In this document: one piece after another, positions 9,993-21,053 of the stretch
Position numbering within the stretch: position 1 is the first letter of the stretch
Layout of the letters: each line of letters opens with the position of its first letter
From: Methanobrevibacter gottschalkii DSM 11977
GTDB lineage: Archaea; Methanobacteriota; Methanobacteria; Methanobacteriales; Methanobacteriaceae
DNA length: 64,000 bases
Reading direction: 5' to 3'
NCBI RefSeq assembly: GCF_003814835.1
Contig: NZ_RKRG01000002.1
Coordinates: 310,001-374,000, forward strand
The notes under the pieces: model-generated
Database searches by the model: none
Seen by the model: only the letters and a program-made list of their open reading frames with translations
Told to the model about the DNA's origin: nothing
Made by a program: the position numbers and the translations under genes

Positions 9993-11888
9993 ATGTTTAA
10001 TAAGAAAATTAGTTTAATTTTATTAACATTAGTTTTTATGTTATCAATTTCTGCAGCTGTTGCAACTGATACAAATTCTACTGATGATGTAATTTCTAGT
10101 GATGAGGAGGCTGAACCTCCATCGGTTGTATCTCAGGACATATCTATAAATGAAGGAAATGATTCAAACCCTCAGGAAAATTATACTTTGAAGGGCAGCG
10201 ATGTAAGTATGTATTATAACTCAGGATCTGGTTATGAAGCATCATTATCTGATGGAAATGATTCTGTGGAAAATGCAACTATTAATTTAAACATTAATGG
10301 TGTAGATTATAATAAAAGCACTGATGCATCAGGTAAAGTTTTTTTAATCATAAATTTAAAACCGGGCGATTATGTAATCACAGCTAGCTACGGTAATTTA
10401 ACTACAGAAAATAAGATTAATGTATTGCCGGTTATAACTGGAAATGATGTTTCAACAACTTATAAACATTCAGTACCATATTCAGCTACATTTTTAAAAA
10501 GTGATGGTAGCCCATTATCCAATACCTATGTCAAATTTAAATTAAATGGCAAAACATATTCCAAGAAAACAAATTCTAAAGGAATAGCTAAATTATATGT
10601 CGGTTCAAAAATCGGAACTTATAATATTTATGCAATGCATCCTAATGGATACAGCATTTCAAATAAAATAACTGTAAAAAATTCAATCATATCAAGCAAT
10701 CTGAAAAAACATTATAGGAGCTCAAAAACTTTTAAAGCAACATTTTATGGTAAAAATGGTAAATTATTAACTGGTAAAACCATTAAATTCTACACTAAAG
10801 GATCTTATTTCTATAAAAAAACTAATTCCAAAGGTGTGGCTTATATTAAAGTAATTTCAAAACCTGGAACCTATAAGATTACTTCAATTAACACAAATAC
10901 CGGTGAGAAGAAATCCAATACAATTACTGTGTTATCAACACTGGAAGCGAAATCAATGACAGTTTTCACCGGCACCACTTCAAAATTTAAAGTGAAACTT
11001 TATAAAGGTGAAAACATTGCTAAAAACACTAAAATGACAGTTTATGTTGACGGTGTTAAAAAAAGAGTAACTACAAACTCAAATGGTGTTGCAACCGTTA
11101 AGTTCAAATTAGATAAAGGGATTTATAACATCAAATCGGTAGATCCTTTTACAGGCTATGTTTTAAATAAAAAAGTAACTGTAAAACTGGCTTCTATCAG
11201 TGCTATTAATGTCAATGCAATTGAAGGCAAGGAAGGGTTATTCCCTGCCAAGCTTTTACAGCAGAATGGTAAGGTAGCTAGTGGTACTTATATGGAGATG
11301 ACTATTGATGGTGTAAAACATAAAGTCAAAACTGATTCAAGAGGTATTGCAGGTTATAAGTTCACATTTAAGGATGCTGGTGTGCATACTGTAGTTTGTA
11401 AAGATTTATCTACAGGCTATAAGGTAACCAAAAAGATTAATGTTGTAAAAAAGGGTGAAGGTAAATCTTATGATCAGTTTGGTGTTTCAGAAGATGGCAA
11501 AACAATGCTTGTGATTGGCAGGCCATCTGCTTCTGGTGAAACAGCTAAGTATGGTTATACATATTATAAAACTGAAGTGGATAGAACCTGTCCGATCTGC
11601 GGGAGCAATGAACTTTACTGGAGCATCTTTTGGGCTTCCGGTAATACTGATGGCGGAACTTTCCCAGAAACACCTAGCCGTCCGGCCCATTATGATGAGG
11701 GCAATTTAGATGGCATCATTATTTGCATGCATTACACTGGAGATGATGAGTATTGTGATGCCGACTGGTCTGTTTTCGGGCATAATCATGATGGTAGCGG
11801 TAGGGATTTAAAGCTTGTATCAAAACCAGTCAGATCATCAGAAATAGAAGCATATCTGCTTAAAAGCGGATATTATGTTAAAGTATAA
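9993..11888 (+). CDS. Adhesin-like secreted protein with five Ig-like repeats
   Basis: A 631-residue predicted surface protein. It starts with a signal peptide (basic MFNKK, hydrophobic core, AVA cleavage region near 25), then an acidic Thr/Ser/Asn-rich linker. About five repeats of roughly 80-90 residues follow (about 69-500), each with an Ig-like or transthyretin-like beta pattern: a conserved TNSKG or TDSRG turn and a final G-x-Y strand. The C-terminal domain (about 505-631) differs: it contains CPICGS, a later Cys, several His and two more Cys, so it may bind metal. There is no C-terminal membrane anchor. Adhesin-like proteins of this type are numerous in Methanobrevibacter. Its 3' end overlaps the convergent methyltransferase by 16 bp. 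Confidence 0.85.
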   Translation: MFNKKISLILLTLVFMLSISAAVATDTNSTDDVISSDEEAEPPSVVSQDISINEGNDSNPQENYTLKGSDVSMYYNSGSGYEASLSDGNDSVENATINLNINGVDYNKSTDASGKVFLIINLKPGDYVITASYGNLTTENKINVLPVITGNDVSTTYKHSVPYSATFLKSDGSPLSNTYVKFKLNGKTYSKKTNSKGIAKLYVGSKIGTYNIYAMHPNGYSISNKITVKNSIISSNLKKHYRSSKTFKATFYGKNGKLLTGKTIKFYTKGSYFYKKTNSKGVAYIKVISKPGTYKITSINTNTGEKKSNTITVLSTLEAKSMTVFTGTTSKFKVKLYKGENIAKNTKMTVYVDGVKKRVTTNSNGVATVKFKLDKGIYNIKSVDPFTGYVLNKKVTVKLASISAINVNAIEGKEGLFPAKLLQQNGKVASGTYMEMTIDGVKHKVKTDSRGIAGYKFTFKDAGVHTVVCKDLSTGYKVTKKINVVKKGEGKSYDQFGVSEDGKTMLVIGRPSASGETAKYGYTYYKTEVDRTCPICGSNELYWSIFWASGNTDGGTFPETPSRPAHYDEGNLDGIIICMHYTGDDEYCDADWSVFGHNHDGSGRDLKLVSKPVRSSEIEAYLLKSGYYVKV

Positions 11889-13099
11889 TCTCCATCTTTA
11901 ACTTTTTCTAATCTTTTTTTCATATCCAATATTCTGGCTGTTGAATTGTTTTCTCTGTCTTGCTTTTCTGAGTATTTTTTTTCACATTCAATGATGTAGA
12001 ATGCTTCGGGGGAGGTTGTTGACGGAATATTCATTTTAATAAGGTTTCTTTCAACACGTCTTTTTAATTTTTCATCATTTTCCATTGCATCCCCCAGAAA
12101 TATTGGTGTTTTAACGGCAGATGAAATTTTAGTATTATGACGTGCATTGTGCCTTTCTTCAGATCTTTCACTTAAAATAAAGTCACTGGATTTATTCAAA
12201 TCCGGATCTCTAAATGGTATTCCAACATCTGAAAGTGCAATTCTTATTTCATCATTTTTGGGAAGTGAATAATCAAGCATTTCAGGATTCGGGCTTGCAA
12301 GTGTTCCCCCCTGTTTTCTTCCAAAAATCGGACCAAGACCGATATAGAAGCCAGCTTCAATAAAAGCAGCTCTTACTGGTGCTGATGAGGTATATGTTGC
12401 AACAATGCCATTGTCTTTTATTATTCTTTTAAATTCTTTGAAAAACTCAAGTGAAAATAGTTCTGGAGTCATATTCTGACTGAACGGATCTAGGAATATC
12501 GCATCATATGTATTGTCCTCAAGATTCTGAACAGTCTGCCTTGCATCTTCAACAAACACATTAATATCAATATTTTCCGGAATTTCACATTCTTCTAAAC
12601 TTAAAGTTGCATAATCTAATCTGATTAATTCGTCTTCAATAGCTTTTTTTGTAATGTCATGTTCCGGTATTGGGGATGGAACTAAAAGACCACAGGCAAA
12701 TGTTGCTTTTGAAATTTCAACCATGTCTACTTTTAAATTTGAATCAAAGCTATTTTTAATAAAATCAGCAATGGCTGCTGATGAATTGTAGCCTAATCCT
12801 GCACAAATGTCTAAAATTGCAATATCTTTTGTGTAATCAAATTTCATCGGTTTTATAAATTTCTCGAATGACTCACTTATTGCACCTGTAGATGTATGTA
12901 ATGTTTCAACTTTATGATTTATTTCTTTTGAATTAATAGAATAAGATCCATCATCGGTTAAAACAAAGTAATTCTTGTAAGTATCAAAAAAATTAAGTCT
13001 GCTTTCATTATTTTGACTAGTTTTTTCCTGACCGAAACATTCATTCACTAAATCAAAAATATCATCATTAATTATCCTAGCACTATTTTCATAACTCAT
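11873..13099 (-). CDS. SAM-dependent methyltransferase, MnmC-like
   Basis: A Rossmann-fold methyltransferase related to the methyltransferase part of MnmC, which finishes the wobble-uridine modification mnm5s2U in bacterial tRNA. SAM-binding motif I is [13 protein letters not shown]; the active-site region is [15 protein letters not shown], followed by [11 protein letters not shown] and [12 protein letters not shown]. No FAD-dependent oxidase domain is fused. The frame is open back to a TTG at 13156, but a TATA-like ATTATATAA at 13159-13167 would place transcription start near 13140, so ATG 13099 (408 residues) is preferred. It converges on and slightly overlaps the adhesin gene. The exact substrate is uncertain. 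Confidence 0.78.
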   Translation of the reverse strand: MSYENSARIINDDIFDLVNECFGQEKTSQNNESRLNFFDTYKNYFVLTDDGSYSINSKEINHKVETLHTSTGAISESFEKFIKPMKFDYTKDIAILDICAGLGYNSSAAIADFIKNSFDSNLKVDMVEISKATFACGLLVPSPIPEHDITKKAIEDELIRLDYATLSLEECEIPENIDINVFVEDARQTVQNLEDNTYDAIFLDPFSQNMTPELFSLEFFKEFKRIIKDNGIVATYTSSAPVRAAFIEAGFYIGLGPIFGRKQGGTLASPNPEMLDYSLPKNDEIRIALSDVGIPFRDPDLNKSSDFILSERSEERHNARHNTKISSAVKTPIFLGDAMENDEKLKRRVERNLIKMNIPSTTSPEAFYIIECEKKYSEKQDRENNSTARILDMKKRLEKVKDGDYTLT

Positions 13100-13280
13100 T
13101 TTATCTAAACTTAATTTTTGAAAGTTCTTTTTAATAAACTTTAAAATTTTGAGCAAACTTTATATAATTTTCTAATTAAAATAAAATCTAGTCATTGTAA
13201 TAATCCAAATTTTTGGATATATTTTTTTTAAAGAACTTGAATTATTAATTTTCACCCGAATTAAAGATAAGGTTTATAAT

Positions 13281-15257
13281 ATGTTTGAAATTAAAGCAAA
13301 AGATAATATGGGTCGTGTTGGAGTTTTAAAAACTAAACACGGTAATGTAAAGACTCCTGCATTAATGCCGGTTATTCATCCTAGAAAACAGGCAATTGAT
13401 GTTGGGAAATATGGTGCTGATATCGTTATTACTAACGCTTATCTGATCTACAAAGATGAAGAATTGAAACAAAAGGCAATTGATGAAGGACTGCATAAAT
13501 TAATTAACTTTGATGGTCCAATAATGACTGATTCGGGATCATTTCAGTTATCTGTTTATGGTGATGTGGAAATAACAAACAGGGAAGTGATTGAATTTCA
13601 GGAATCAATTAAAACCGATATTGGAACAAGCCTTGATATTCCAACAGCTCCTTTTGTTGACAGGGAAAAGGCGGAAAGTGATTTAAAAATCACATTAGAA
13701 CGTGCAAAGGAAGCAGTTGAATTTAAAAAAGAAAATAATATTGAAATGTTATTGAATTCTGTTGTTCAGGGATCCACTTATCTTGATTTAAGGCAAGACT
13801 GTGCCCGCCAACTCTCAAAACTCGATGCTGATTTATATCCTATTGGTGCGGTAGTTCCTTTAATGGAATCTTACCATTACAAAGATTTGGTGGATGTTGT
13901 AATGAATTCCATGAAAGAATTGTCCGACAGTGTTCCCCGTCACTTGATGGGTGCGGGACATCCTATGATTTTTGCATTATGTGCAGCAATGGGATGCGAT
14001 TTATTCGATTCGGCAGCTTACATCTTGTATGCAGAAGATGATAGATTCTTAACAACTAGAGGAACTTACAAGCTTGAGAACTTACATGAAATGCCATGCT
14101 CATGTGAAGTCTGCACTAAATACACTCCAGATGACCTGAGGGCAATGCCTAAAAAACAAAGAAGAGATTTAATTGCTCAGCACAATTTGCATGTTTCTTT
14201 TGCAGAATTAAGACGTATCAGACAAGCTATTTATGAAGGCAGTTTAATGGAACTTGTAGAGGAACGCTGTCGTGCTCACCCCGCACTTCTGGATGCAGTA
14301 AGACAACTTGGAATGTATGCCTGTGATCTGGAAAAATATGATCCGAGAAGCAAAAAATCCGCATTTTTCTACACAGGACCTGAATCATTGGGAAGATCTG
14401 AAGTATTAAGGCACATTCAAAAACTAATGGCAATGCCTAAAAAGAGGGATTTAATTTTACTTCCCCCATCAAGAAAGCCATATTCTAAATTCATTTCAGG
14501 TAAACTCGGTGACTTTTACAGATACGGCGAAGAACATGATATTGATTTGGATAATGCTGACTTTATGGTTGTTGATGTTCCATTCGGTTTGATACCTCTT
14601 GAAGTTGATGAGGTTTATCCGTTAAGTCAAAATTCAACTCCAAAAATACGTGATGTAGATGCAGTTGAGTTTTTACAGGAATTTGTTGATGAATTCTCTG
14701 GATATTATGAACAGGTATTAATACATTCAAGAGTTCTTAAGGATTTAGAAATAGAAGGGGAAAATAATCTTGTTGATGCAGAAATCAGATACGCAAAAGA
14801 TGATGTTAAAAAAATAAAGGCTATTGCAGACTATCAGTTTGGTGTGGGTGCGGGTGAAGCATTATTTGATGGCAACATTAACATTGAGAAAAGTAAAAAA
14901 ACAGGTAAAATAAGACACATTTATGATGGTAAAACATTAATTGTCAATATGAGGGCATCTGATTCCTTTTTGGTTTTATCAAAAGAAGGTGCAAGAAGAC
15001 TTCATGCTGCAATGCCGTCTTTAAGTAACAGGGTTGTTGTAAATAAAGATTCAGAACCATTTGCACTTGATGGCAAAAGCGTATTCTGTAAATTCGTCGT
15101 TGACTGTGATGATAATATACGGTCTAATGATGAAGTTTTGATTGTAAATGAAGAAGATGAATTGCTTGCTTATGGTAAAGCATTGCTTGGAGCCTGTGAA
15201 ATTAAGGAATTAAAAACTGGTCAAGCTATTAAAACACGTAAAGGTATGAAAAAGTGA
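13281..15257 (+). CDS. tgtA: Archaeosine tRNA-guanine transglycosylase
   Basis: Exchanges guanine-15 in the D-loop of archaeal tRNA for preQ0, the first step to archaeosine. The N-terminal TGT barrel contains the catalytic region DSGSFQL (about 86-92) and the zinc site CSCEVC followed by a His (near 274-300). The middle domains are typical of the long archaeal enzyme, and the C-terminal part (about 580-650) is a PUA RNA-binding domain. At 658 residues it is full length. AAGG upstream of ATG 13281 supports the start. It begins a run with the methyltransferase and flippase downstream at very short spacing. Confidence 0.96.
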   Translation: MFEIKAKDNMGRVGVLKTKHGNVKTPALMPVIHPRKQAIDVGKYGADIVITNAYLIYKDEELKQKAIDEGLHKLINFDGPIMTDSGSFQLSVYGDVEITNREVIEFQESIKTDIGTSLDIPTAPFVDREKAESDLKITLERAKEAVEFKKENNIEMLLNSVVQGSTYLDLRQDCARQLSKLDADLYPIGAVVPLMESYHYKDLVDVVMNSMKELSDSVPRHLMGAGHPMIFALCAAMGCDLFDSAAYILYAEDDRFLTTRGTYKLENLHEMPCSCEVCTKYTPDDLRAMPKKQRRDLIAQHNLHVSFAELRRIRQAIYEGSLMELVEERCRAHPALLDAVRQLGMYACDLEKYDPRSKKSAFFYTGPESLGRSEVLRHIQKLMAMPKKRDLILLPPSRKPYSKFISGKLGDFYRYGEEHDIDLDNADFMVVDVPFGLIPLEVDEVYPLSQNSTPKIRDVDAVEFLQEFVDEFSGYYEQVLIHSRVLKDLEIEGENNLVDAEIRYAKDDVKKIKAIADYQFGVGAGEALFDGNINIEKSKKTGKIRHIYDGKTLIVNMRASDSFLVLSKEGARRLHAAMPSLSNRVVVNKDSEPFALDGKSVFCKFVVDCDDNIRSNDEVLIVNEEDELLAYGKALLGACEIKELKTGQAIKTRKGMKK

Positions 15258-15261
15258 TATT

Positions 15262-15930
15262 ATGGTTGATAATGATAAAGTAAATACTGGTCACAATATT
15301 GAAGATAAAGAACTTATTAAAAATGCAAGAAAACCTGTTGGTGAGCTGGGACATCAGATATTGGACAGGATGAATAAATCTCACGAATCCATGGCGCAGT
15401 GGGGAGTAAGTCACTTTGAAGTAAAAGAGGATAGTAAAATATTGGATATCGGCTGTGGCGGCGGAAAGAACATTGAAAGATTTGCAAAACAAATTTCTCA
15501 AAACGGAAGAGTTGTAGGTATTGATTACTCTGAAGTAAGTGTTGAAAAATCCGCTAAATTAAACCAAAAATTCATAGATGGGGGAATTGTTAATGTTCTT
15601 CAGGGATCTGTTTCTGACATGCCGTTTCACGATGAAACTTTTGATATTGTAACTGGTTTTGAAACCATTTATTTCTGGCCTGATTTTATAAATGACTTAA
15701 AAGAAGTGAACAGGGTTCTTAAAAATGATGGTATTGTATTTTTCTGTAATGAAGCAGTATATAGGGAAGGTGAAATGGAAAAATACGATGATTTGGTTGA
15801 ACTTTTGGACATGAAAATCTATTCGGAAGAAGTTTTAAGAAATTCATTGGAAAAAACTGGTTTTAAAGACTTTAAAGCTTATTTAAATGATGAAAACGAT
15901 TGGATTTGTGTGACTGCTAGAAAAATTTAA
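15262..15930 (+). CDS. Class I SAM-dependent methyltransferase
   Basis: A 222-residue Methyltransf_11-type enzyme. SAM-binding motif I is ILDIGCGGGKN (about 58-68), with an acidic motif II VVGIDYSE and a later hydrophobic strand around FDIVTGFETIYFW. There is no fused domain or membrane segment. It starts 4 bp after tgtA and lies 9 bp before a flippase, so it is probably co-transcribed, though function is not implied by tgtA. The substrate cannot be determined; small-molecule or lipid methylation is common in this family. Confidence 0.8.
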   Translation: MVDNDKVNTGHNIEDKELIKNARKPVGELGHQILDRMNKSHESMAQWGVSHFEVKEDSKILDIGCGGGKNIERFAKQISQNGRVVGIDYSEVSVEKSAKLNQKFIDGGIVNVLQGSVSDMPFHDETFDIVTGFETIYFWPDFINDLKEVNRVLKNDGIVFFCNEAVYREGEMEKYDDLVELLDMKIYSEEVLRNSLEKTGFKDFKAYLNDENDWICVTARKI

Positions 15931-15939
15931 GGTAATATC

Positions 15940-17367
15940 ATGGCTAATCAGGTAAAAACAATATTTGCAAACATGAGTTTCATGCTAGTCTCACAGATTA
16001 TTGCTAGTGTCTGTGCTTTTGTTTGGACAATTGTTACTGCTTGGTATTTGGGTCCGTCTGATTACGGAGTATTTGGTGCAGCAGTATCTTTTGCAGCACT
16101 TTTTGGTATTGTAATTGATTTTGGACTCTCGACTTATGTTGTAAGGGCAATTTCTACGGATTTTGCTAATGAACATAAATATCTGGATAATGCAATTTCT
16201 CTTAAACTGTTTTTATCCGTATTTTATGTAATTGCAGTATACTTATCGGTATTGGTCATGGGTTGGCAGCCTAAATTGGTGTTAGCTTGCGTATTCCTTG
16301 CTTTTGAAAATGTTATAAAATCTTATCATGCTATTTTATTTACTTCATTCCAAGCACATGAGAAAATGAAATATCAGGCCGTTACCAATACTGTCATCAA
16401 TGTATTCACACTGATATTTATATTGTTGGTTGCATGTACTGATTATGCATTAGTTGGAATTTTAATGGCATATATTGTTGCAAATGCATTGGGTTTGTTT
16501 TATGAAGTTTATGCACTTAGAAAACACATTATTAAACCGAAATTGTCGTTTGATTTTAGTTTTTACAAGGCATTATTAAAAGCAGGACTTCCTTTTGCTC
16601 TAACCGGTCTTTTTTATACAGTTTATTATTCAATAGATCTTGTCATGATTACACAGTTTTCAACTACTTATGCAACAGGACTTTATAATTCAGCATATAA
16701 GTTAATAACAGTTTTAACCTTATTCTATACAATCTATACCTCTGTTATTTTCCCGGTAATGAGTAAATTGTTCACAGATGAGAAGGATTTATTGAATTTA
16801 AGTTTTGTAAAGTCAATTAAATATCTGATGCTGGTCACTATTCCTATTGCAGTATTTACTTCATTTTACTCATATCAGATTATTGCAATTTATGGGGCGG
16901 AATATATTGAAGCCGGTGGTGTTTTACAGATACTGATTTGGACAGTATGCTTCTTGTTTGTTAATGGTGCGTGTTCATTGGTATTGAATGCATCACACCA
17001 GGAATATTCAGTTACAAAGATTTATACAATCGCCGCATTATTTAATGTTGTTTTAAATTTAGCATTGATTCCGAAGTATTCCGTTTACGGCGCTTCGGTT
17101 GCAACAGTTTTAAGTGAAATTTTAATTTTGGTCTTGGAACTGTACATGCTTGGAAAAATCAACCAGCTTCCGGACAGGCACTTAATTCATGATATTTTAA
17201 GGATTATTTTCGCATCTTTGGTCATGGGCACTGTTTTATATGTTCTTGATTTAAACATATGGGCTGCTATTGCGGTATCTGTGGTGGTCTATTTTGCAGT
17301 TATTGTGCTGATTAAAACTGTTGATAGTGAAGATAAACTGATAATTAGGCAGATTATCAACAGATAA
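15940..17367 (+). CDS. Polysaccharide flippase (Wzx/MATE-like family)
   Basis: Predicted integral membrane protein of 475 residues with about 12-14 hydrophobic helices, matching the oligosaccharide flippases that move lipid-linked sugars across the membrane. The N-terminus contains MSFMLVSQIIASVCAFVWT and then LGPSDYGVFGAAVSFAALFG, typical of this family's first two helices. A GGTAA ribosome binding site lies in the 9-bp gap after the methyltransferase. It may export glycan units for the cell wall or glycoproteins. It is the last gene before the tRNA-Gly pair. Confidence 0.88.
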   Translation: MANQVKTIFANMSFMLVSQIIASVCAFVWTIVTAWYLGPSDYGVFGAAVSFAALFGIVIDFGLSTYVVRAISTDFANEHKYLDNAISLKLFLSVFYVIAVYLSVLVMGWQPKLVLACVFLAFENVIKSYHAILFTSFQAHEKMKYQAVTNTVINVFTLIFILLVACTDYALVGILMAYIVANALGLFYEVYALRKHIIKPKLSFDFSFYKALLKAGLPFALTGLFYTVYYSIDLVMITQFSTTYATGLYNSAYKLITVLTLFYTIYTSVIFPVMSKLFTDEKDLLNLSFVKSIKYLMLVTIPIAVFTSFYSYQIIAIYGAEYIEAGGVLQILIWTVCFLFVNGACSLVLNASHQEYSVTKIYTIAALFNVVLNLALIPKYSVYGASVATVLSEILILVLELYMLGKINQLPDRHLIHDILRIIFASLVMGTVLYVLDLNIWAAIAVSVVVYFAVIVLIKTVDSEDKLIIRQIINR

Positions 17368-17373
17368 TAGAAA

Positions 17374-17386
17374 CCTTTATATATAA
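17374..17386 (+). promoter_or_regulatory. TATA box for the tRNA-Gly pair
   Basis: CCTTTATATATAA just after the flippase stop, 34-46 bp before the first tRNA, matches an archaeal TATA element. Confidence 0.6.
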
Positions 17387-17419
17387 TTAAAACATAATTA
17401 TATATGTTGTTAGTTACAT

Positions 17420-17493
17420 GCGGTGTTAGTCCAGCCTGGTTAAGACTCTAGCCTGCCACGTTAGAGACCCGGGTTCAAATCCCGGACGCCGCA
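17420..17493 (+). tRNA. tRNA-Gly (anticodon GCC)
   Basis: A full cloverleaf. The acceptor GCGGTGT pairs with ACGCCGC; the anticodon stem CTAGC/GTTAG encloses the loop CTGCCAC with anticodon GCC; the T-arm is CCGGG-TTCAAAT-CCCGG. The discriminator is A at 17493. There is no intron and CCA is not encoded. It lies 11 bp before a second tRNA-Gly and probably shares its promoter. Confidence 0.97.
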
Positions 17494-17504
17494 TTTTTTT
17501 TATA

Positions 17505-17578
17505 GCAGTTGTGGTATAGTCTGGTTATTACTTGGGCCTTCCAAGCCTACAACCCGGGTTCGAATCCCGGCAACTGCA
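17505..17578 (+). tRNA. tRNA-Gly (anticodon TCC)
   Basis: Acceptor GCAGTTG pairs with CAACTGC; anticodon stem TGGGC/GCCTA encloses CTTCCAA, giving anticodon TCC; the T-arm is CCGGG-TTCGAAT-CCCGG. No intron; CCA is not encoded. A T-rich stretch follows and may end the transcript. Confidence 0.97.
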
Positions 17579-17724
17579 CCTTTTATATAAATTTCTTTTT
17601 TTAATATTCCTGTTTTCTTTAGAAAATTATTCAATATTTAGTTAATTTTATATAAGACTAAGTAGATAATATAAATAATTAAATTAATTTGTAATTTCTT
17701 TAATAATTATTTTAAGGTGATTTA

Positions 17725-18762
17725 ATGGTAGGAATTGTAGGATATGGGGCATATGTTCCCTCATATAGAATTAAAGTAGAAGAAATTGCTAAAGTTTGGG
17801 GAGATGACCCTGTAGCTTTATCAAGAGGATTAATCGTTAATGAAAAATCCGTACCTTCTTCTGATGAAGATACTGCAACAATTGCAGTTACTGCTGCTAG
17901 ATACGCTCTAGCAAGAGCTCAGATTGATCCAAAAAATATTGGTGCGGTTTATGTCGGTTCCGAATCACATCCTTATGCAGTAAAACCAACTGCTTCAATT
18001 GTTGCTGAAGCAGTTTGTGCAACTCCAAAATTAACTGCTGCGGATCTGGAATTTGCTTGTAAAGCAGGAACTGCTGGCATTCAAATGTCTATGGGACTTG
18101 TTCAATCTGATATGGTTGATTATGCTTTAGCTATTGGTGCTGATACATCTCAAGGAGCACCAGGTGATGCTTTAGAATACACTGCATCTGCTGGCGGGGC
18201 CGCATATATTATTGGTAATGATAATACTGTTGCCGATATTGAACACACTTGCAGCTATACAACTGATACTCCTGATTTTTACAGAAGGGAGGGTGAGCCT
18301 TACCCATCTCATGGTGGACGTTTTACAGGAGAGCCGGCTTACTTTAAACATGTTTTAAGCGCTGCCGAAATGTTATTCGATGAAACCAATACCGCTGCTG
18401 AAGACTATGATTATGCTTGTTTCCACCAGCCTAATGGTAAGTTTTACTTAAGGGCAGGTAAAAAATTAGGATTCACTTCTGAACAGATTGAAAGAGGATT
18501 ACTCACTCCTAATATTGGAAACACTTATTCCGGTGCCGTACCTTTAGCGTTGTCTAATATTTTAGATGTTGCAGAACCTGGAGATAAAATATTTGTTATT
18601 TCATATGGATCCGGTGCTGGAAGTGATGGTTTTGCAATAACTGTCAAAGATGAAATTGAAGAGAGAAGAGAATTGGCTCCGAAAACAGAAGATATCATCA
18701 GTAAAAAAACCTATGTTGATTATGCTGTATATGCTAAATTCAAAGGTAAAATTAAAATGTAA
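17725..18762 (+). CDS. Hydroxymethylglutaryl-CoA synthase
   Basis: Condenses acetyl-CoA with acetoacetyl-CoA to HMG-CoA, the second step of the archaeal mevalonate route to isoprenoid membrane lipids. The thiolase-fold protein has nucleophile Cys112 in EFACKAG, an acidic residue in [12 protein letters not shown] (about 78-89) and catalytic His234 in CFHQPNGK. At 345 residues it matches the archaeal form. AAGGTGATTT precedes ATG 17725. The thiolase that supplies acetoacetyl-CoA starts 12 bp downstream. Confidence 0.96.
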   Translation: MVGIVGYGAYVPSYRIKVEEIAKVWGDDPVALSRGLIVNEKSVPSSDEDTATIAVTAARYALARAQIDPKNIGAVYVGSESHPYAVKPTASIVAEAVCATPKLTAADLEFACKAGTAGIQMSMGLVQSDMVDYALAIGADTSQGAPGDALEYTASAGGAAYIIGNDNTVADIEHTCSYTTDTPDFYRREGEPYPSHGGRFTGEPAYFKHVLSAAEMLFDETNTAAEDYDYACFHQPNGKFYLRAGKKLGFTSEQIERGLLTPNIGNTYSGAVPLALSNILDVAEPGDKIFVISYGSGAGSDGFAITVKDEIEERRELAPKTEDIISKKTYVDYAVYAKFKGKIKM

Positions 18763-19957
<1,195 letters not shown>

Positions 19958-20881
19958 ATGATAATTAACACAGGTTCCAGAACTGACATTCCCGCTTTTT
20001 TCAGTAAATGGCTTTTAAACAGAATTGATGAAGGTTCAGTCTGCACCAGAAACCCATACAATGATGATATTTATAAATATCCGTTGGATTCAAAAATAAT
20101 TGACTGCTTGTGTTTTTGTACTAAGAATCCAAAACCGATGATTGCTAGTTTGGATAAGCTGGATGATTTCAGACAATACTGGTTTGTAACAATAACTCCT
20201 TATGGAAAAGATATGGAACCCAATGTTCCAGGTTATAAAAACGTAATGAAATCATTCAAAAAGTTGTCTGAACATTTGGGAATCGGCAAAGTATCCTGGA
20301 GATATGACCCCATTTTCATATCTGAAAAATATAATCTGGATTTCCATATTGAAATGTTTGATAAAATGGCATCTGAACTTGGGGATTATACGAATGATTG
20401 TACAATCAGTTTCATTGATTTGTATCAAAAGGTCTTGAGAAACTTTCCCAATTCAAAGGAAGTTACTCAGGATGAACAATTAATTATAGGCAGGGAATTT
20501 TCAAAAACAGCTAATGAACACAATATTAAAATGAAAACATGTGTTGAAGGAACTTTGCTTGACCAGTTCGGCTTTGATTCAAGAGGATGCATGACTCAGG
20601 AAGTAATCGAAAAAGCTATTGGTAAAAATTTAAAAATCCCTAAAGGAAAATATAGAATCCGTGAATGCGACTGTATATTTGGAAGGGATATCGGAGCATA
20701 TAATACCTGCCTGCATGGATGCAAGTATTGCTATGCAAACACCAACATGAAGCTGGTTAAAAAGAATCAAAAACTGCATAATTCAAATTCACCATTATTG
20801 ATCGGGGATGTTAAAGAGGGTGATGTTGTAAAAGAGGTTAGGGAACCTAGCTATATTGATACACAACAAAGATTCATTTGA
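19958..20881 (+). CDS. DUF1848 family protein
   Basis: A 307-residue protein of the DUF1848 family, biochemically uncharacterised. It opens with the family start MIINTGSRTDIPAFF and CTRNPYN, and contains FCTKNP, RYDPIF and a C-terminal Cys cluster: RECDCIFGRDIG, then TCLHGCKYCYAN, likely a metal or iron-sulfur site. ATG 19958 follows directly after the thiolase T-tract with no ribosome binding site, so initiation is unusual; an in-frame ATG at 19880 would overlap the thiolase by 53 bp and is less likely. Its last 160-190 bases are present as three decayed direct copies further right (near 22.4, 31.8 and 33.5 kb), making it the anchor of the ATPase island. Confidence 0.85.
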   Translation: MIINTGSRTDIPAFFSKWLLNRIDEGSVCTRNPYNDDIYKYPLDSKIIDCLCFCTKNPKPMIASLDKLDDFRQYWFVTITPYGKDMEPNVPGYKNVMKSFKKLSEHLGIGKVSWRYDPIFISEKYNLDFHIEMFDKMASELGDYTNDCTISFIDLYQKVLRNFPNSKEVTQDEQLIIGREFSKTANEHNIKMKTCVEGTLLDQFGFDSRGCMTQEVIEKAIGKNLKIPKGKYRIRECDCIFGRDIGAYNTCLHGCKYCYANTNMKLVKKNQKLHNSNSPLLIGDVKEGDVVKEVREPSYIDTQQRFI

Positions 20882-20902
20882 TTAGTGCATTTCCATATTT
20901 AA

Positions 20903-21000
20903 ATTTCATTTGCTTGAAATATATTTCTAATTTTCATATTGATTTTCAGTTAACTGAAAATAATATTAATTTTAGTATTTACTTTTCAATATACTGAAAA
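20903..21000 (+). promoter_or_regulatory. Three 18-bp inverted repeats at exact 40-bp spacing upstream of ATPase A1
   Basis: ATTTCATTTGCTTGAAAT (20903-20920), TTTTCAGTTAACTGAAAA (20943-20960, a perfect palindrome) and TTTTCAATATACTGAAAA (20983-21000) share the pattern WTTTCA-N6-TGAAAW and start exactly 40 bp apart. A TATA-like TTTATATT (21002-21009) follows the third. They look like operator or iteron sites for a dimeric DNA-binding protein. Confidence 0.8.
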
Positions 21001-21053
21001 CTTTATATTACAGTTATGATAAATTAATAATTATAAAAAGAAGTGTGGTTTTA

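Noticed and set aside
14227-14433. Minus-strand ORF inside tgtA
   Set aside because: It is entirely inside a well-supported gene in another frame; shadow frames of this kind were left out across the window.
20903-21000. CRISPR-like array upstream of ATPase A1
   Set aside because: The 18-bp units are imperfect palindromes with only 22 bp between them and vary in sequence; operators or iterons fit better.
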